Positions 1-12,496 are shown, counted from the stretch's first letter. The stretch is 64,000 bases of DNA from Coffea arabica (GCF_036785885.1 NC_092323.1:4318501-4382500), one strand, 5' to 3'. A program made the numbers and translations. The notes: generated by a model from the sequence alone, not told the origin.

Positions 1-1
1 T

Positions 2-517
2 CTCCAGTCCACTGTTAAACTAACGAATCTCCACTGCAACTTGAAGTCAACCAACATTTTGTTAGACGAGAACTGGGTGGCCAAGGTTTCAGACATTGGG
101 TTATCCCGAAGAAGAGGAGTCAGTGGTGCGCATACAATTGTTAGAGGTGACTGGGGTTCTCTGGACTCAGACTATATACTGGATGACAGATTAACAGAAA
201 AATCTTACGTATTCTCATTTGGCTTGCTACTGTTTGAGGTACTCTGTGCCACTAAAGAATCAACTCATTGGTTGGATGAGGATCAGGTAAGTCTGGCTCA
301 GTGGATAAAATCAGGCATAAGAAACAACCTCTCTGGCAACATTGACCCATGCCTAGCTGGTAAAATTGCACCTGAATGCTGTAGGATATTTGCAGAAACA
401 GCCATTAAATGTCTGCTTGATAAGGGTTCTGAACGACCATCAATGAATGACATAGTGGCAAGTCTTGAGGCTGCGCTTAAGCTGCAAGAAGCGTCAGACA
501 ATGACGAGGGTGTTTAA
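2..517 (+). CDS. FERONIA/CrRLK1L-type receptor kinase, 3' end, degenerate active site (partial)
   Basis: The C-terminal half of a kinase domain runs open from the left edge to a TAA at 515-517, so the 5' part lies outside the window. The catalytic loop reads HCNLKSTNILLDENW and the activation segment starts SDIGLSR. It continues through LTEKSYVFSFG and ends with the CrRLK1L-like tail DPCLAGKIAPECC...ERPSMND...ALKLQEAS, which closely resembles FERONIA. Active kinases have HRD, DFG and a DVYSFG aspartate; here these read HCN, DIG and YVFSFG, and the APE region reads DSDY. Catalysis is therefore unlikely. It may be a pseudokinase receptor or a decaying gene; without the upstream part I cannot tell which. 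FERONIA-family receptors bind RALF peptides at the cell surface, and a RALF-like gene follows in tail-to-tail orientation about 700 bp away. Confidence 0.8.
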   Translation, partial: LQSTVKLTNLHCNLKSTNILLDENWVAKVSDIGLSRRRGVSGAHTIVRGDWGSLDSDYILDDRLTEKSYVFSFGLLLFEVLCATKESTHWLDEDQVSLAQWIKSGIRNNLSGNIDPCLAGKIAPECCRIFAETAIKCLLDKGSERPSMNDIVASLEAALKLQEASDNDEGV

Positions 518-1230
518 GTGCAAAGTAGCTGACATGATAATGCAGTTCAGTTTTGTATGATGTTTACCAATATTGTTCACTTCATTCTGTAATTATGTGT
601 GCTATTTAATGCTAATTAAGCTTGTTGTACGGAAATTATACGATAGATGGGATGGTTACAAACCTTTGGGCAGCTTATTTTGAAGCACCAAGTTTAACTG
701 GCTAACATGCCTGGTTAGAACTTGGTAGAAGATAGTTTAAAATAAAAAGGCCAAGAATAGAAAAACTGCAAGAGTTTTCTCCTTCCTATTTATACTGAAG
801 ATTGTGCGGAGAGATTCTATTCTATTGGATCGAGGAATTTGATGAAAGATTTGAATTCAAATCGCTTTAATTATTTGGATTGCTTAATAGACATTTGAGT
901 TTATAATACACCAACTATTAAAATATATTTTAAATACTAGAATAATTGATAATTTATAAATCCAAATACCTCCTAAATAACGTAAAGAACTAGAGAATTT
1001 TGAGAGAATTTTTTAAATTCTTCGTTAGATCCCCCAATCGAAACGCAGCCTTGTGCTAGTTGAATTATTTGCATTACACGTAGTGATCTGGGAGATGCAA
1101 ACTTGCGGAGTCCATACTTTCAGTGCACAAAACCGGGACGGTATTCAGAATTACAATTCACCTAAAGACTGGAAATACTCCCAATGAAATAGCCTTCTCG
1201 GCTTGATTTGTTCAAACGTACGTCTTCGAG
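518..1230. other. Intergenic spacer between kinase and RALF-like gene
   Basis: This is AT-rich DNA holding the 3' ends of two convergent genes. An AATAAA-like stretch near 740 could serve the kinase transcript. I see no open gene or clear repeat. Confidence 0.5.
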
Positions 1231-1584
1231 CTATCCCGCACGCTTGCAGCGATTGTAGGCTGTACATGGTCTATTATTCATATTAACTGGCACGAACCAA
1301 TTAGCATACTGAGCTGCATTGCAAACTGCCGGCCGCTGAAGAGCGCCGTAGGAAATTGCCTGTCCTTGTTGGAGTAGCAACCTGCCACCTGCAGAATAGT
1401 GCCTGAGAGACTCCCAATCCTCCTCATTTCCCCGGCTGCCGAAGAAGCAGTCTGCAAAAGCGCCATTGCACGACACCCGTGCATTGTTAAGCATATAAAA
1501 AGAAGCTGAAGCTCCTCCCAAGTCTTCTCCGAGGCTGAGCAACAAAACGAGGACAATAAAACTGCTGTATCTCTTTAATCCCAT
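1231..1584 (-). CDS. RALF-like secreted peptide precursor, second cysteine lost
   Basis: A single-exon 117-residue precursor, as is usual for RALFs. Residues 1-27 form a hydrophobic signal peptide (IVLVLLLSL). The pro-region has the family SCNGAFADC motif. The mature part begins near AISYGALQRP, matching the RALF YISYGAL motif that contacts FERONIA-type receptors. The usual RRxL subtilase site is only GRLL. Mature RALFs have four cysteines in two bridges. Here three remain: after AISYGALQRPAV, in RPCTAY and in NRCKRAG. At the expected second position (YYNC in RALF1) the sequence reads YANW, a TGC to TGG type change. The C3-C4 spacing of five residues is kept. It is likely a divergent or altered RALF; folding of the first loop should differ. 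Confidence 0.8.
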   Translation of the reverse strand: MGLKRYSSFIVLVLLLSLGEDLGGASASFYMLNNARVSCNGAFADCFFGSRGNEEDWESLRHYSAGGRLLLQQGQAISYGALQRPAVCNAAQYANWFVPVNMNNRPCTAYNRCKRAG

Positions 1585-3092
1585 TTCAGCAGTGTCTGTA
1601 CACTAGTGTTTTCTTCATTCTCTTGTGAAGCTTCGATCTCGTGGTGATATAGGATTAGACCTGTAAAAGGGGTCCAGGAAGGTCGCTGACTACCACAGTG
1701 AGTAATACCATTGAGCCACTTGATTGCGGACAAATAATACGGCAACTATGCAGGCATTCTTATTTGTTGTTTTGTCCCTATGCTGTTACACTTAAACTGG
1801 CTAAGAATCCTTTCCTTATTAGTATATTTTGTTTAGGAGAATTAAGAAAGCTTATAGTGTCCGCTAGCGAACCCTTTTCTTATGATTCTACATTCTGCAT
1901 GATTGATGTCGGCAGATGATTTACTTGATTCCAAATTTACCGAATTTGTCTGTAAGCAAGCTTAAATAGTAGTAGTACTTGGCTGTCGGCACATCTGTTT
2001 TCTCCAAGATTTTTTTACGCAACCATGGAAATTGGTTGCCATCATCAAGATCATTTCATCAATATTGATCTCACATTAGAGGTTGTATGGCACAGTACAT
2101 GAGCAACAGTTCATGAACAACTGCTTCTTTTAAATTCCGTATCAATCAGGAGTACTATCTTCTTCTCAAAGTCGTGGAGATACAGGTGAGCCACAAGATA
2201 CAAGGGATCAGTGAACATCTTAACTACTAACACCACTAGTGCTATTAAAATGTAATGTTATGCTACTAATCGCTTGCTGACTACAAGCACAAGAAATAAC
2301 AACTATTAGAACAAGTCATTCCCTTGTCCTTGTGCTTTTACATTTCATGTTAAGAATGCTCCTGCTCAGTCTTGTGACCTTGTGCATCATCACTAGTGCT
2401 GTTCTAGTAATTATAGGCAATTCATTGCAGGAAAAAGTAATTTACAGGGAACACAGGGGTATTCAATTTTCAAATTTAGTGGCTTTATTGATCGGTTTAT
2501 CTGGAAGACAAATTGGAAACAGCATTTGAACTTGTCACGCACTTTCACAGAGTAAAGATCAGCCACAAATCACTACACTTAGCTGTCCTTCAGTACTCTG
2601 CCACACTGAATTTCCAGTATGGCAGAAAAGAACAGCTTTCTGTAGCCAAGTTTGTCAAATTCTTGTTTGTGTAACTCCATGTATTCTTTTCTGCAAAAAA
2701 AAAAAAAAAAAAAATCTGCTACCGAAGGGGCCCATGGGACCGAAGCACATAGTACCAATCAAACAGGACATCCTGGAGGAGGTCTAACCCAATCCATATA
2801 TGCAAGATCAGATTGGAATGCAAACAACACTATAATTTCACGTCTTTAAACAGTTTTCCAACATCACATGACGGAATAGACAAACTCTCACTTAAGAAAA
2901 GAGGAAAATATTCAATCATATAAGCACAAGACATGGAAAATGCGAAGGCTCATCTAAATCACCAAAGCTGCCAATGCCAAGGAAATAATCCAGAAGTCTT
3001 TTTTTATTTTGGGTAGAAGTAATCACAAGTCATTACTCAATATCAAAAGGTGCTGCGTAACTTTAAGTTGCCCTCAAAATCCATGGTAAACC
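1585..3092. other. Intergenic region upstream of RALF and downstream of the DUF2039 gene
   Basis: No convincing gene. The region contains the RALF promoter, a 19-A run at about 2696-2714, and probably the 3' UTR of the minus-strand DUF2039 gene just left of 3093. Short open frames here are AT-rich and match no family I know. Confidence 0.4.
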
Positions 3093-4432
3093 TCAACTGA
3101 AGATTAAACCCCCATCCTCATCATCATCATTATCATGATCCTCATCCCGGCTAAACTCCGAATATTCCTCAAGTGATGAAGCATTGAAGAGTTCACCAGC
3201 TTTGCTATCATTGTTAGTTGGCATTTTTACTGAACTATGGGGTTTCCCTTTATTCATCTGTTTCGCATTGAATCACAATAACCACAACAAATTAGCACAG
3301 CAGTTACATCAATGTCCTGAAACTAAAAACAATTAGCATTATGCAGCAGACTTGCAAATTAATGGACAATCTGAATCAACTAATTCAATGACAAGTCGGA
3401 CTGCATGGAATCCAGATTTTGTGCATTATCTTACCGTCCGTAGGAGAGTACTCCTCTCTCTCTCCCTAGCATTCTTGATCGCCTATCACCAAATAAAAAG
3501 ATAATTAGCTTCTAAAGGAACAAAAATCCCAAGTCCAAACCTCCAGCATTACGGAGGGAAAAATTCTCTGCTCAGTAAACAAACCTCCTCTAGTGTCTTC
3601 TGCTCAGTCTCCTTTTCTGAAAGGTCTCTGCAATGTACAGAAAATCATAAGTTCCTGAAAAAGCCTGTAATTGCTTTCCTCAAACACATAGTCACATAAG
3701 CTTATACACAATCCTTTGGGTGTAACATCTAACATGTATCTTTTTACCTCCCAACTATATGCCCAACCCGACATGAGCACTTTGCGCATACTTTGTTCTC
3801 CTTAGCACAAGCTGGTAATATTACAAAGCATTTCAGCCAAGCAATTAAGAATCAAATATTACTCAACGCACTACGACAAACATTTAAACGAATCAGTAGA
3901 AATGCGAACAAAGAATTTTGAACCAAACAGAAAGGTTTAACTAACCAGTACAGAGATTATGGTAAGCTTGTCGAACAGCCCGCTTGGAACATTTCTGACT
4001 GAATCCCAAAGAATAAGACTATAAGTAAATGAATCCCGTAGCCAAAATTGAGTTGCGCATCAATAATTCAATACCAATCTTTTAGTACTACATAAATTTA
4101 AAGAAAAGAGAAAAGAGACCAGGTAAGTAAGTACCATTTAGCGGGCTCAATGAGGGGTTTGTATTTGCCGTACTTGCGCTTCCATTCAATCTGTTCTTTA
4201 CATCTCTGGCATACTCCGGTTACCTCTGAATATGGCCGGAACTTCCCTCCTAATTCCTGCCATCATTAATCATAGCAATACTATTACTTTTTTTCTTTTC
4301 CCAAACGAAAATAAAGAGGGGAAAACTTGTAAAGAAGGCGGTGAAGATTACGGTTTCGTTGATTTTAACACCAGCCTTGGGCTTCCAGGCAAATTGATTT
4401 GGGTGCTTTGGGGGACCTTTCCTGCTGCTCAT
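3093..4432 (-). CDS. DUF2039 / C9orf85-type zinc-ribbon protein
   Basis: Seven exons read on the minus strand: 4432-4352, 4256-4135, 3998-3946, 3811-3748, 3627-3585, 3482-3435 and 3257-3093. They total 576 nt, encoding 191 residues, and every junction is GT-AG. The product starts MSSRKGPPKHPNQFAWKPK, typical of the eukaryotic DUF2039 (human C9orf85) family. Four CxxC pairs (CQRC 43-46, CQKC 68-71, C84/C87, C94/C97) imply zinc binding. They are followed by a charged helix (AIKNARERERSTLL) and an acidic Asp/Glu-rich tail. The molecular role is unknown. An in-frame ATG lies four codons upstream, but homologues begin at MSSRKG. The Arabidopsis homologue, from memory At3g02220, sits beside COBL1 and RGP1, the same company this gene keeps here. 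Confidence 0.9.
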
Positions 4433-6564
4433 GTTTTGTCTCACCTCTCTCGCCGCCGACCAAAGTTTCTTGGTTCCCCGGTCAAAAACCTATTGAGCGG
4501 TTGTGATTCAGTAATTTTGTTTAACTACAATAAACCCCCTGTCATAACAACCTGATTTCACTTTGCCCCCTAACTTTACTTTATTGCAATCTATCCATCT
4601 TTAAGACAAGAATACCCCTTCCAACATTTGATGGCAAGTGCGATTTTTTTATTTTTATTTTTTTATTTTTTTGTACTAGCAATGATGACAGTTTTTATAA
4701 CTTATTCTAACTTAATCTAAGGGGAAAGGGAAGCCACAAATAGTGACTAATAGGAGGATTTATACAAATCTATTCTAACATAATCTAAGAGGAGGGCGGG
4801 GGAGGGGGAAGGCACAAATACCTCCACCAATAGACATGATCGAACCATTAATCTCCCACCTTCATCAAAATTTAAAGACGTCTCGGTGACCAACAGCCTA
4901 AGAGACTGTTGGATGGCAAGTGTGAATTGGACCTTTTAATTTGCAATTCAAGTCTTAAACCTTTATAAAAATGCATATTTTTCTTGTCTCTTTATATATA
5001 TATATAAAAGTGAAAAATCTCAAACTCCAAACCTCTCTATTACCCTCTCACCCCATTTCCCCATTTCCGTACCACCCAACTCAAGGTACCATTGCACGAT
5101 GCATCTGCATTCTTTATGGAGGAAGAAACCGAATTTCCCGCCACGTCTCCCTTAAGGAAGAGGAACAAAATGAGGAAAAGAAGACTAGTATTCGCCTTGA
5201 AGCTGAAGCTCATGATTTCCCAAAAAAGAAAAAGAAACTTTTTTGAGCGATACAAAACAATACTAATAATTTCAGGTTGTTCGAAAGCTAATACGGATAA
5301 TGCGCGTCCTCTATGCTTCCATGACGCCTATGCATTGATGCGTCTGTAACTAATAGCTCCAGATTTAGCATTACATTCGAGAAATTCAAATCTTCTTTAC
5401 GTCATAAACTGGGGATCTTTGTCTGCATCTTAAGAATGGCTTTGAAGTGTCACTGCTGTTACACTGAAAGTTGTTCAGAGAAGCGCACGATAAACCTTGT
5501 CTAGTGTCTTTGCATCCCCAGTGGTACTACCGCAGACCCAAACGGTAAATGGGCAACACCGATACCCAATAATCAGGTGCTTGAGCGAACCAAAACTGCT
5601 TGCTTAACGACTGGACTTCTCTCTGGCGATTGATTGCTCAGGGGATAGTATTTAGGTTGACAGCTTAGAAGCAACTGACAACTGACAATCAACCCCGACC
5701 CAAGATATCATGAAACAAAATTCTTTCATTTAAGCTAGTGATTTTTATAAGTACATCCAGTACAGGAGTATACAAATTCATCAAAATAATTATATGATCA
5801 CATCGTCAAAGTTATTTGAAAAAATTGGCAACCGTGCACTTTCAGTTTTAAGGTTGCCAGGTCTGTTGCAGGTAATACACGCTTCCACCTTCCCTTGCAT
5901 TGTCCCTTCCCAGAGTAAGCATTCCTCCAATTTTGTATCTAAATCTCATCAAATTTAACAAAGATCTATAATCTACTAGGAAAAACGCAACTGTTATCGA
6001 ATCCTGCTTGATAAAGTCATTCTTCTTTTGCACACAACCTCTCTGTCAAAGAAAACACAATGACTAATCAACAGATTGACCACGAGAAAAATGACTCTAA
6101 ATCTGATTGCTGTGTCTGATAAGAAAATATTAATAAGAAGGAACGTGTGAACTAAATACTCTATACAAAAGTGGCCCGACAAATATATTACTCCTTAAAC
6201 TGCAATCAACATGAAAAATAGCAAGAATGCAACAATATAGTAGGGAATGACAGCATAAACGCATGACAAGGAAATCCTGTGCCAAGATCATTAGAGGACA
6301 TTATTCAAGCAGACTAAGAACCAAGGCAGTTGTGTAAAAAGGCAAAGACCGTACAGTTTAAGGCACTAAATTATAGTAGTTTCTCGCAACACAAACTAAA
6401 GCTAACAAGAAAACATTGTGTTGTGGCCTTAGAATCAATCTTCATCTCTTTCATTTTTACTTTTTATGGTTTCATGAAAAATCAATAAGCACATAATTTC
6501 TAAAACAAGATGGAAAATGATGCTAAAAAAGCGGGATTTTGATGACATAATATGACTGGAAAAC
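4433..6564. other. Intergenic region between the DUF2039 and carrier genes
   Basis: Mostly AT-rich sequence with pyrimidine runs (4640-4672) and a short TA repeat near 4993. Apart from the weak RALF-like candidate at 5040-5255 I see no gene. Confidence 0.4.
5040..5255 (-). pseudogene. Possible RALF-like relic or small secreted peptide
   Basis: A 71-residue frame has a strong hydrophobic N-terminus (NTSLLFLILFLFLKG) that looks like a signal peptide. It is followed by NADASCNGTLSW, which resembles the SCNGT-I/L-A-E-C pro-region motif of RALF precursors and the SCNGAFADC of the gene at 1231-1584. After that point there is no YISY motif and no cysteine framework before the stop. It could be a truncated RALF copy, an unrelated short secreted peptide, or chance. 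Confidence 0.25.
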
Positions 6565-9500
6565 TCAAAGAGTCATACTCAAATATTCGTAGGCTAGTAT
6601 CATTGAAGTTCCCCATGCTGACATGCTGAAAAACCTTGGACCGAGTCCTCTATAAAATCCTGTCCATCCATCTTCTGAGATCAATGTTTTGACTACTTGC
6701 CTGGTTGTGGGTCTCTTCTCATGCCCCATAACCTGTAGAACATGAAAGACTAGTTGCATAAAATCATCAACATCAAGAGCCTCATAGCAGAACATAGAAC
6801 ATCTAATTCAAAATCCAACATGTATTACTTTAAAGACAGTTAAATCATTCTAACTTCAAAAGAAAGAAGTTTGGGACTTCAAGCTACAGTCTTCACCATC
6901 TAAGGGCACCCGTTCTACTCCTGTTGCTATTAATATCACTTCTTTTGGGAAGCTGTGAACAAAATTTGCAGAAACTAGTTCCAAAGTCTAGGGCCAAGTC
7001 ACTCACTTCAAAGATTTGAGTTGTTTGCAGCAAGATACTTGGAAAAGTCATGACTATAACATGAAAAGAACTAGGTGAAGGACAATGTAAAAACAAGATT
7101 ACCGCCACCAGATAAAACAAGATAGTCTAAGCATGCTGACGCAGCCATCTATGTGGGCAATGAATGGTAAATTGTGTTCTTGTAATCTAGATCAGAATTT
7201 ACAATTACTAGAACATATGCATGCCTGTAATCGAGTCTTGATAGTGTCCAATGGCGTTGTGATGCATGATGCAGTAGCACCAGCAAAGATCCCTCCAGCA
7301 GCTTGGACCATCACTATAGTCCCCTGACTAGGAGCTTGTCCCACATGCTCGCTGCCTTGACCTAGAAGCCTGCCAGAAACATCAGAATGATGCCATGCCA
7401 ATCAAGATATAGAAAAGTTCAATTAGTATTCCCTCCATCCCATTGTCATGTTTTTCTATTTGGTCTGTCCCAAAATTTGTGTCAATTTCTAAATTTGGCA
7501 AAAAGTGTTTTATGCACTTTACAAGTCTACCCCTTCATTTACTTACTTGGGCGGCCCACCATTTTGTCATCAGCAAAAAGCCAGTCAAACGCATGGAAAG
7601 GTAAATATGTCATACAAACTAATAAATGCACAAGAGTGTGCAACACACTCGAGCTATGTCATGGGTTTTGGTCAACTAAAACTATTCTTTGGCCCCACAA
7701 TCTACTATTTAGCCATTTGAGTAAGAATCTGAATTAGTATGTTCCAGCCCCACCACTCTTGCCAACTTGCTTTACTAAGGGTAATCATGTCAAACGAACC
7801 CAAACTTTTCACCAACTCACACTGCTGAAAAAAAAAGTACACTTCCCAAAATGTGACAAAAAATTTGGGACAGAGGGAGTATTTAATTTAGGCAGCATTT
7901 AAGCGTGCACTTTATGGATAGGATGCAAATGTTTACTTCTAATGTACAGCATCACAACCATGTCCAGAATCACAAGATATAGTTAGTAAGTCACTGATGC
8001 AATTGCAAATTATATAGTTGTTAACACGCATGCAGTTGGACTGGCAGAAGCAGAAACGTAAAATATTACAAATATTCAATAGTTAATTTTCCTTTCAACA
8101 TGAGAGTCCATTTATAATCCTGTCCCGCATCTATTAGCAAGAAAACTGAAATAGCAAATCTCACCTCCAGATAAACCGTTGGCTTGAACCATAGCTTGCC
8201 CACCAAACAGCACTAGATGGGGAATAAGTCATAATAGATAGACCAAATCCTCTGTACAATCCACGAATCCCATCTGTTTTGAGAACTTGACGCACAACAT
8301 CCAGGCCACCATTATAGCTTGCATGGCCTGAATATCCTTGCACCATCAGCTTTTGGCTAACCTTTTCAAAATCAGTTTCAAGCACTTAAACTCCCAAATT
8401 GACCACACAGCTTGGAACATTTATGCTGGAGAGAAAATTTATTGGAGAATACGTTTGTTGAAATTGGTTGAGCATGTAAGTTCTACTTGACAATAGAATA
8501 AACCAAACATGGAAAGTACGAATACTCCAGGAGGAAAACAAAAGACATGGAAAAATTAGATTTTGAATGGTAATTGTATACTCAAAAAGCAATCACCGAA
8601 AAAATGATTTTGTTAGCAAGACTATGAGATATCAAACCAAATTATAATATGGTAAATTTCCTCCCAGCCCCAAAATCTTACTCCCTTAGAATATTTGAAG
8701 ATAGAGAGATGGCAACCGCATACCACATCAATTGGGACAAATACAGCTTGTGAACAGAGAGATGCAGACATTCCAGCAATTCCATTCGCAATAGCAGCCT
8801 GTGTAGGCTCTGAGAATTTGAATGGTTCAACCATTTTGTAAGCAGCCACCTTCGTTGTCTCTAATGCAGTGAGGAATATAATCCTAGCAGGAATTGCTCC
8901 AGTGATGACCGTACCAAAACCTCTGTACAATCCAGGAATCCCATCTGTTCTTAATATTCCTTTTATGACAGAAAATGCATCCTTCTCTACAGCTTCTTTT
9001 GTAGCAACCTGCAGCCTAGTCTTCACAACTGATATAGGATATAGTCCAACCGTAAGACCCGTAAATATTCCAGCTCCAACAACATAGAATTTGCTTTTGT
9101 CAAGCCTACAAGAAAGATTCAAAGAAACATAACACCACTGATTCTAGTATTTCTTTAACAGCGTCTATCAAGGTAATGCACGGCAAAGGAAATAAGTGAT
9201 AATATTACTCAAAACAAATGTCAACTGTTAACAGATTCATTCAACTAATTATACAACCTACTCACCATTGTCCCTTCGTATAATTGCCTACAGAAAGCCA
9301 ATAACCTGGCCATGCCCTAGAAATAGTCTCATATTTTTATGGGTAGGTATAGTCAGTTTCAGCTTCTACAATAAAACCAGGCAATAAGAAGTAATAAATA
9401 CCCCACATTAAACCATCATAATAAGGAAAAAAATCCATCTACAATCGTCTCGCATTTGTGTAATCAAAACATAATTCAGCTTTAACAACAAATTGAGACA

Positions 9501-9741
9501 CAAATTTAATACACTTTAAGACATTAATGCTCCAAATCGTAAGTCGTGATTGGCAAACTTAAATGCAATCACAAAGAAACAATAAAGGGGAAATGAAATT
9601 AATGAACAAAAGAACACAGTTAATTCGTAGCACCATAATTAGTCGGAAATAAGAATGAACAGGCGGATCAAGTAAACCTTACTTGTCCCAATTAATCTCC
9701 GCTTGACCTAACGAACCTCGATGAGCCTCAGCAGCGTCCAT
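6565..9741 (-). CDS. Mitochondrial carrier, SLC25A44-like (At5g15640 type)
   Basis: Five exons on the minus strand: 9741-9683, 9105-8724, 8361-8165, 7369-7225 and 6732-6565. They total 951 nt, encoding 316 residues. Three mitochondrial-carrier repeats are visible by their signatures PISVVKTRLQ, PIDVVSQKLMVQ and PLDTIKTRLQ. The whole chain follows Arabidopsis At5g15640 (from memory), starting AEINWDKLDKSKFYVVGAG. The protein should sit in the inner mitochondrial membrane. Mammalian SLC25A44 carries branched-chain amino acids; the plant substrate is not settled. Intron 4 starts with GC (ACAG then GCATGC) at 7224-7223 and ends AG at 6733, a GC-AG intron that keeps the frame. The C-terminus ends AYEYLSMTL, a few residues short of the usual YEYLKRLC tail. 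Intron 3 holds a Stowaway-like MITE. Confidence 0.93.
7429..7879. mobile_element. Stowaway-like MITE in carrier intron 3
   Basis: The terminal inverted repeats read TTCCCTCCATCCC on the left and GGGACAGAGGGAG on the right, the CTCCCTCCGTCCC type. They are flanked by TA duplications at 7427-7428 and 7880-7881. The element is about 451 bp with no coding capacity. It lies wholly inside an intron of the carrier gene. Confidence 0.8.
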
Positions 9742-10239
9742 CTGGAAATCCGTCAACCAGGCAATACCAAATCCTAGAGGCCAAACTCGGAATGAATACT
9801 ATTTCTTTTTGGCTTTTTTTTGGGGGGCACAAAAAAAATTGATTAAGTCTAAGATCTCTTCGAATTAGGATTCTTCGTTTAATGAATCAAACAGGAAAAA
9901 GAAAAGAAATGAAAGATGGTTCCTCTGCTGCTGACCAGTCATTTAAATGCTACAAATTTCGTGTGAAAAGATGAATGCCGTTTGTGCGTTTGTTTGACAG
10001 TTAGATTTTGGGCAACGCTGCAACCCTCATTGGCGGGCGGCGGCTGGAGCATCTGCCGTGCTAAATTACCCAATAAGACTCTCTTAGCCTAATTATGGAA
10101 AGCTAAAGCACAAAAGTCATGCAAGGGTGTTTCTGTCATTTTGGGGGAGACCGGTGTATCTGCTGCTGTTGAGTCTGCGGCTAAAATTTTGTACTACTTT
10201 AATCGTACGTCTTTTCTTTTCCGTTTCCCTTTTTTTTTT
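9742..10239. promoter_or_regulatory. Upstream region of the carrier gene
   Basis: This is the DNA immediately 5' of the minus-strand carrier start and includes T-rich runs at 9820-9835. No clear TATA box or other motif could be assigned. Confidence 0.3.
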
Positions 10240-11247
10240 GGGATAATTTCAGAAACCTCCTTCGAGATTTCAAATAATTTCACTCGGCCCTCTTAAGTTT
10301 AAGAAATTACACTTACCTCCCTTGGCATCAAAAAGTACCTAAAATGCCCTTCACTTGGTAGACAATTCTCAATTTAAAGCAATAGATTTACAAAATCCAA
10401 AAAAAATTTCTATTTTTCTATCTCGTCTATTTTTGCTTCTTTCTTTTCTAGTTAATATACTATTATACCCTTTTTTTATTACCTTCAATTTTATGGATAT
10501 TAGCAAATTGAAATTGGAATATTGACAGATGGAGCAGATTATGTGTCAAATTAGAAGGAAATGAAGAGACTCGTTGTAACATATAAATAAATAATGAAAT
10601 TAATTATTGAAATAAGAAGAAGAACCAAAGATATGGAATTTGTCATATTTTGCTTGTTGTCAATAAATTTTTTTTGTAAAATATCAATAATTGCACGAGG
10701 ATTTGTTGTTATAATTTTATTGTGGAGGTAGAATTTATTCTCTACTTTTAAAATATTAATATTTTTAAGGTAATAAGGGAGTTGTAATGATGGTTTTAGA
10801 TTAAATGAGTTTGTATTGAAAAGGTATTTGGGTATTGAGATTTCATTTTGGGATATAAAATTGGTTGTCAATGGTATGTGGTGTGTGTGTGTGTGTATTT
10901 TTTGTATTTGTATTTTTATTTTGTTGCATAGCAAGCATCGATATTGTATGTGCAATTTGAGACTTTTGAACAGCTATTTAGATTTGGAGCTTATGGTTGG
11001 ATGGTTATTAAGGATTAGGCTTGTCGATTTATGCAAAGTGTGGAAGAAAATGATTTAATATACTATGTTTTTCTTTCTTAATTTTGTAGAAAAGAGCAAT
11101 TTAAGATATTTGAGAGAAAATCTAGTTTGTCAAACGAACATTGTTATAGAAATAGTAAAAATAGGGGAGGTATATGTAATTTTAAAAACTTGAAGAGAAC
11201 TTTCTGCAATTATTAAAAACCTTAATGGAGGTTTGTGAAATTATCCC
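10240..11247. mobile_element. Large TIR element, GGGATAATTT family, copy 1
   Basis: It starts GGGATAATTTCAGAAACCTC and ends GAGGTTTGTGAAATTATCCC. These are long inverted repeats in which the motif pair 'AAACCTCC' / 'TTACACTTACCTCCC' recurs inward. The interior of about 1 kb is AT-rich without a recognisable transposase. It is one of three copies in the window (also 33955-35301 and 57225-58052). Poly-T on both flanks hides any target duplication. Most likely it is a non-autonomous Mutator-like element. Confidence 0.7.
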
Positions 11248-12496
11248 TTTTTTTTATTAAAAAAAAAAAAAGAAGAAGAAGAACTCAGTCCATTTTCAAG
11301 ATTATGTAGTCATTTTCCGGGTGCTTTTACAAAAGATTTGTAAGGACGCTTTTTTCTTTGATAATTTACTTATGGAGATATTAAGATGGTTCAAATTTGG
11401 TTTTAGAAATTTGTAGAAACATGTTTAATAATATATTTATGAAAAAACTCCACCACAAACGAGGAAAAGGAGAGAGAGTTATCATCGGTCTCTTGTGAGA
11501 ACTTTTTACTTCTATGACGATGTTGCTGCCATATAATTACTTCTATATATTATCAAATGAGTGCTTGTTAGTGGAAGCCCAATTTTATTAATTACAAGGC
11601 GTGCGCAAGGGCATGCAAAACTGCCAACCATAAAAAATTCCTTTTTATGATACCAACCTTAAATATTCAATACCAAGTCGGTTAGCTGCTTAAGCTTTGT
11701 TTGATTTCTTAAATTTCACAGTCTACGGCTGTTAGAGATTCGAACTCTTGGTCAACGATTCGACTCGAGTAGCTGGTTTGTTAATTCAAGTTGAGCACTT
11801 GCCCCATAGAAGAAGAAGGCTCGAATGCTCGACCAATTTATTTGAGCAATTATATCTTTTAATTAAAAATAATATATATGTGAAATTACACTTATACGTA
11901 TGAAAGTAGTGAAATTTACTATTAAAGAATTGAGTTTGAATTCAAGTAATTCAAACTTGACACAACTTGCAAGAACCCCCGAAGTCATTTGAGTTGAGGT
12001 CGAGGCCATGTACTATTTGTTTGAATCGAATTTGAACTTGAGAGTTTTTACTCAATCAAATTCGAATAACATTGACAATAATTGAGCTCGACTTAACTAG
12101 AATGTATTCCTATTTCATACCAAATAAGGAGAACAAATAGAGAAACATATCATTATTAACGTATGTAGTCATATTGAGTAACACATAATCCATTTTGACA
12201 TATAAATTAAAAAATTGAACGATAACATCACTTGAGGAGGCCAACTAGTAGCAAACGCTTTAAATCATATTTCACTTAGTATATGATGATTTTTCATAAA
12301 AATATAATGAACAATTTGTAAAAATCCTTACGCGTGATTTGGGCGTAGCCTAATTCGTGCAGTGGCTCGGATGGAAGCCACTCACACCTTTTTTTTTTTT
12401 TTTTTTTTAACCAATACATGCCACCGAGAGCCAGTCATAATCCACGACTGAGTTGCAACTCTCAATCCGTCACCATCTTTTGATTTTGGTTTTCAA
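11248..12496. other. AT-rich intergenic region
   Basis: No gene seen. It contains a diverged stretch at about 11690-12100 with repeated TCGA/GTTCGA words resembling decayed hAT-like MITE sequence, and a T run at 12390-12409. Confidence 0.35.
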
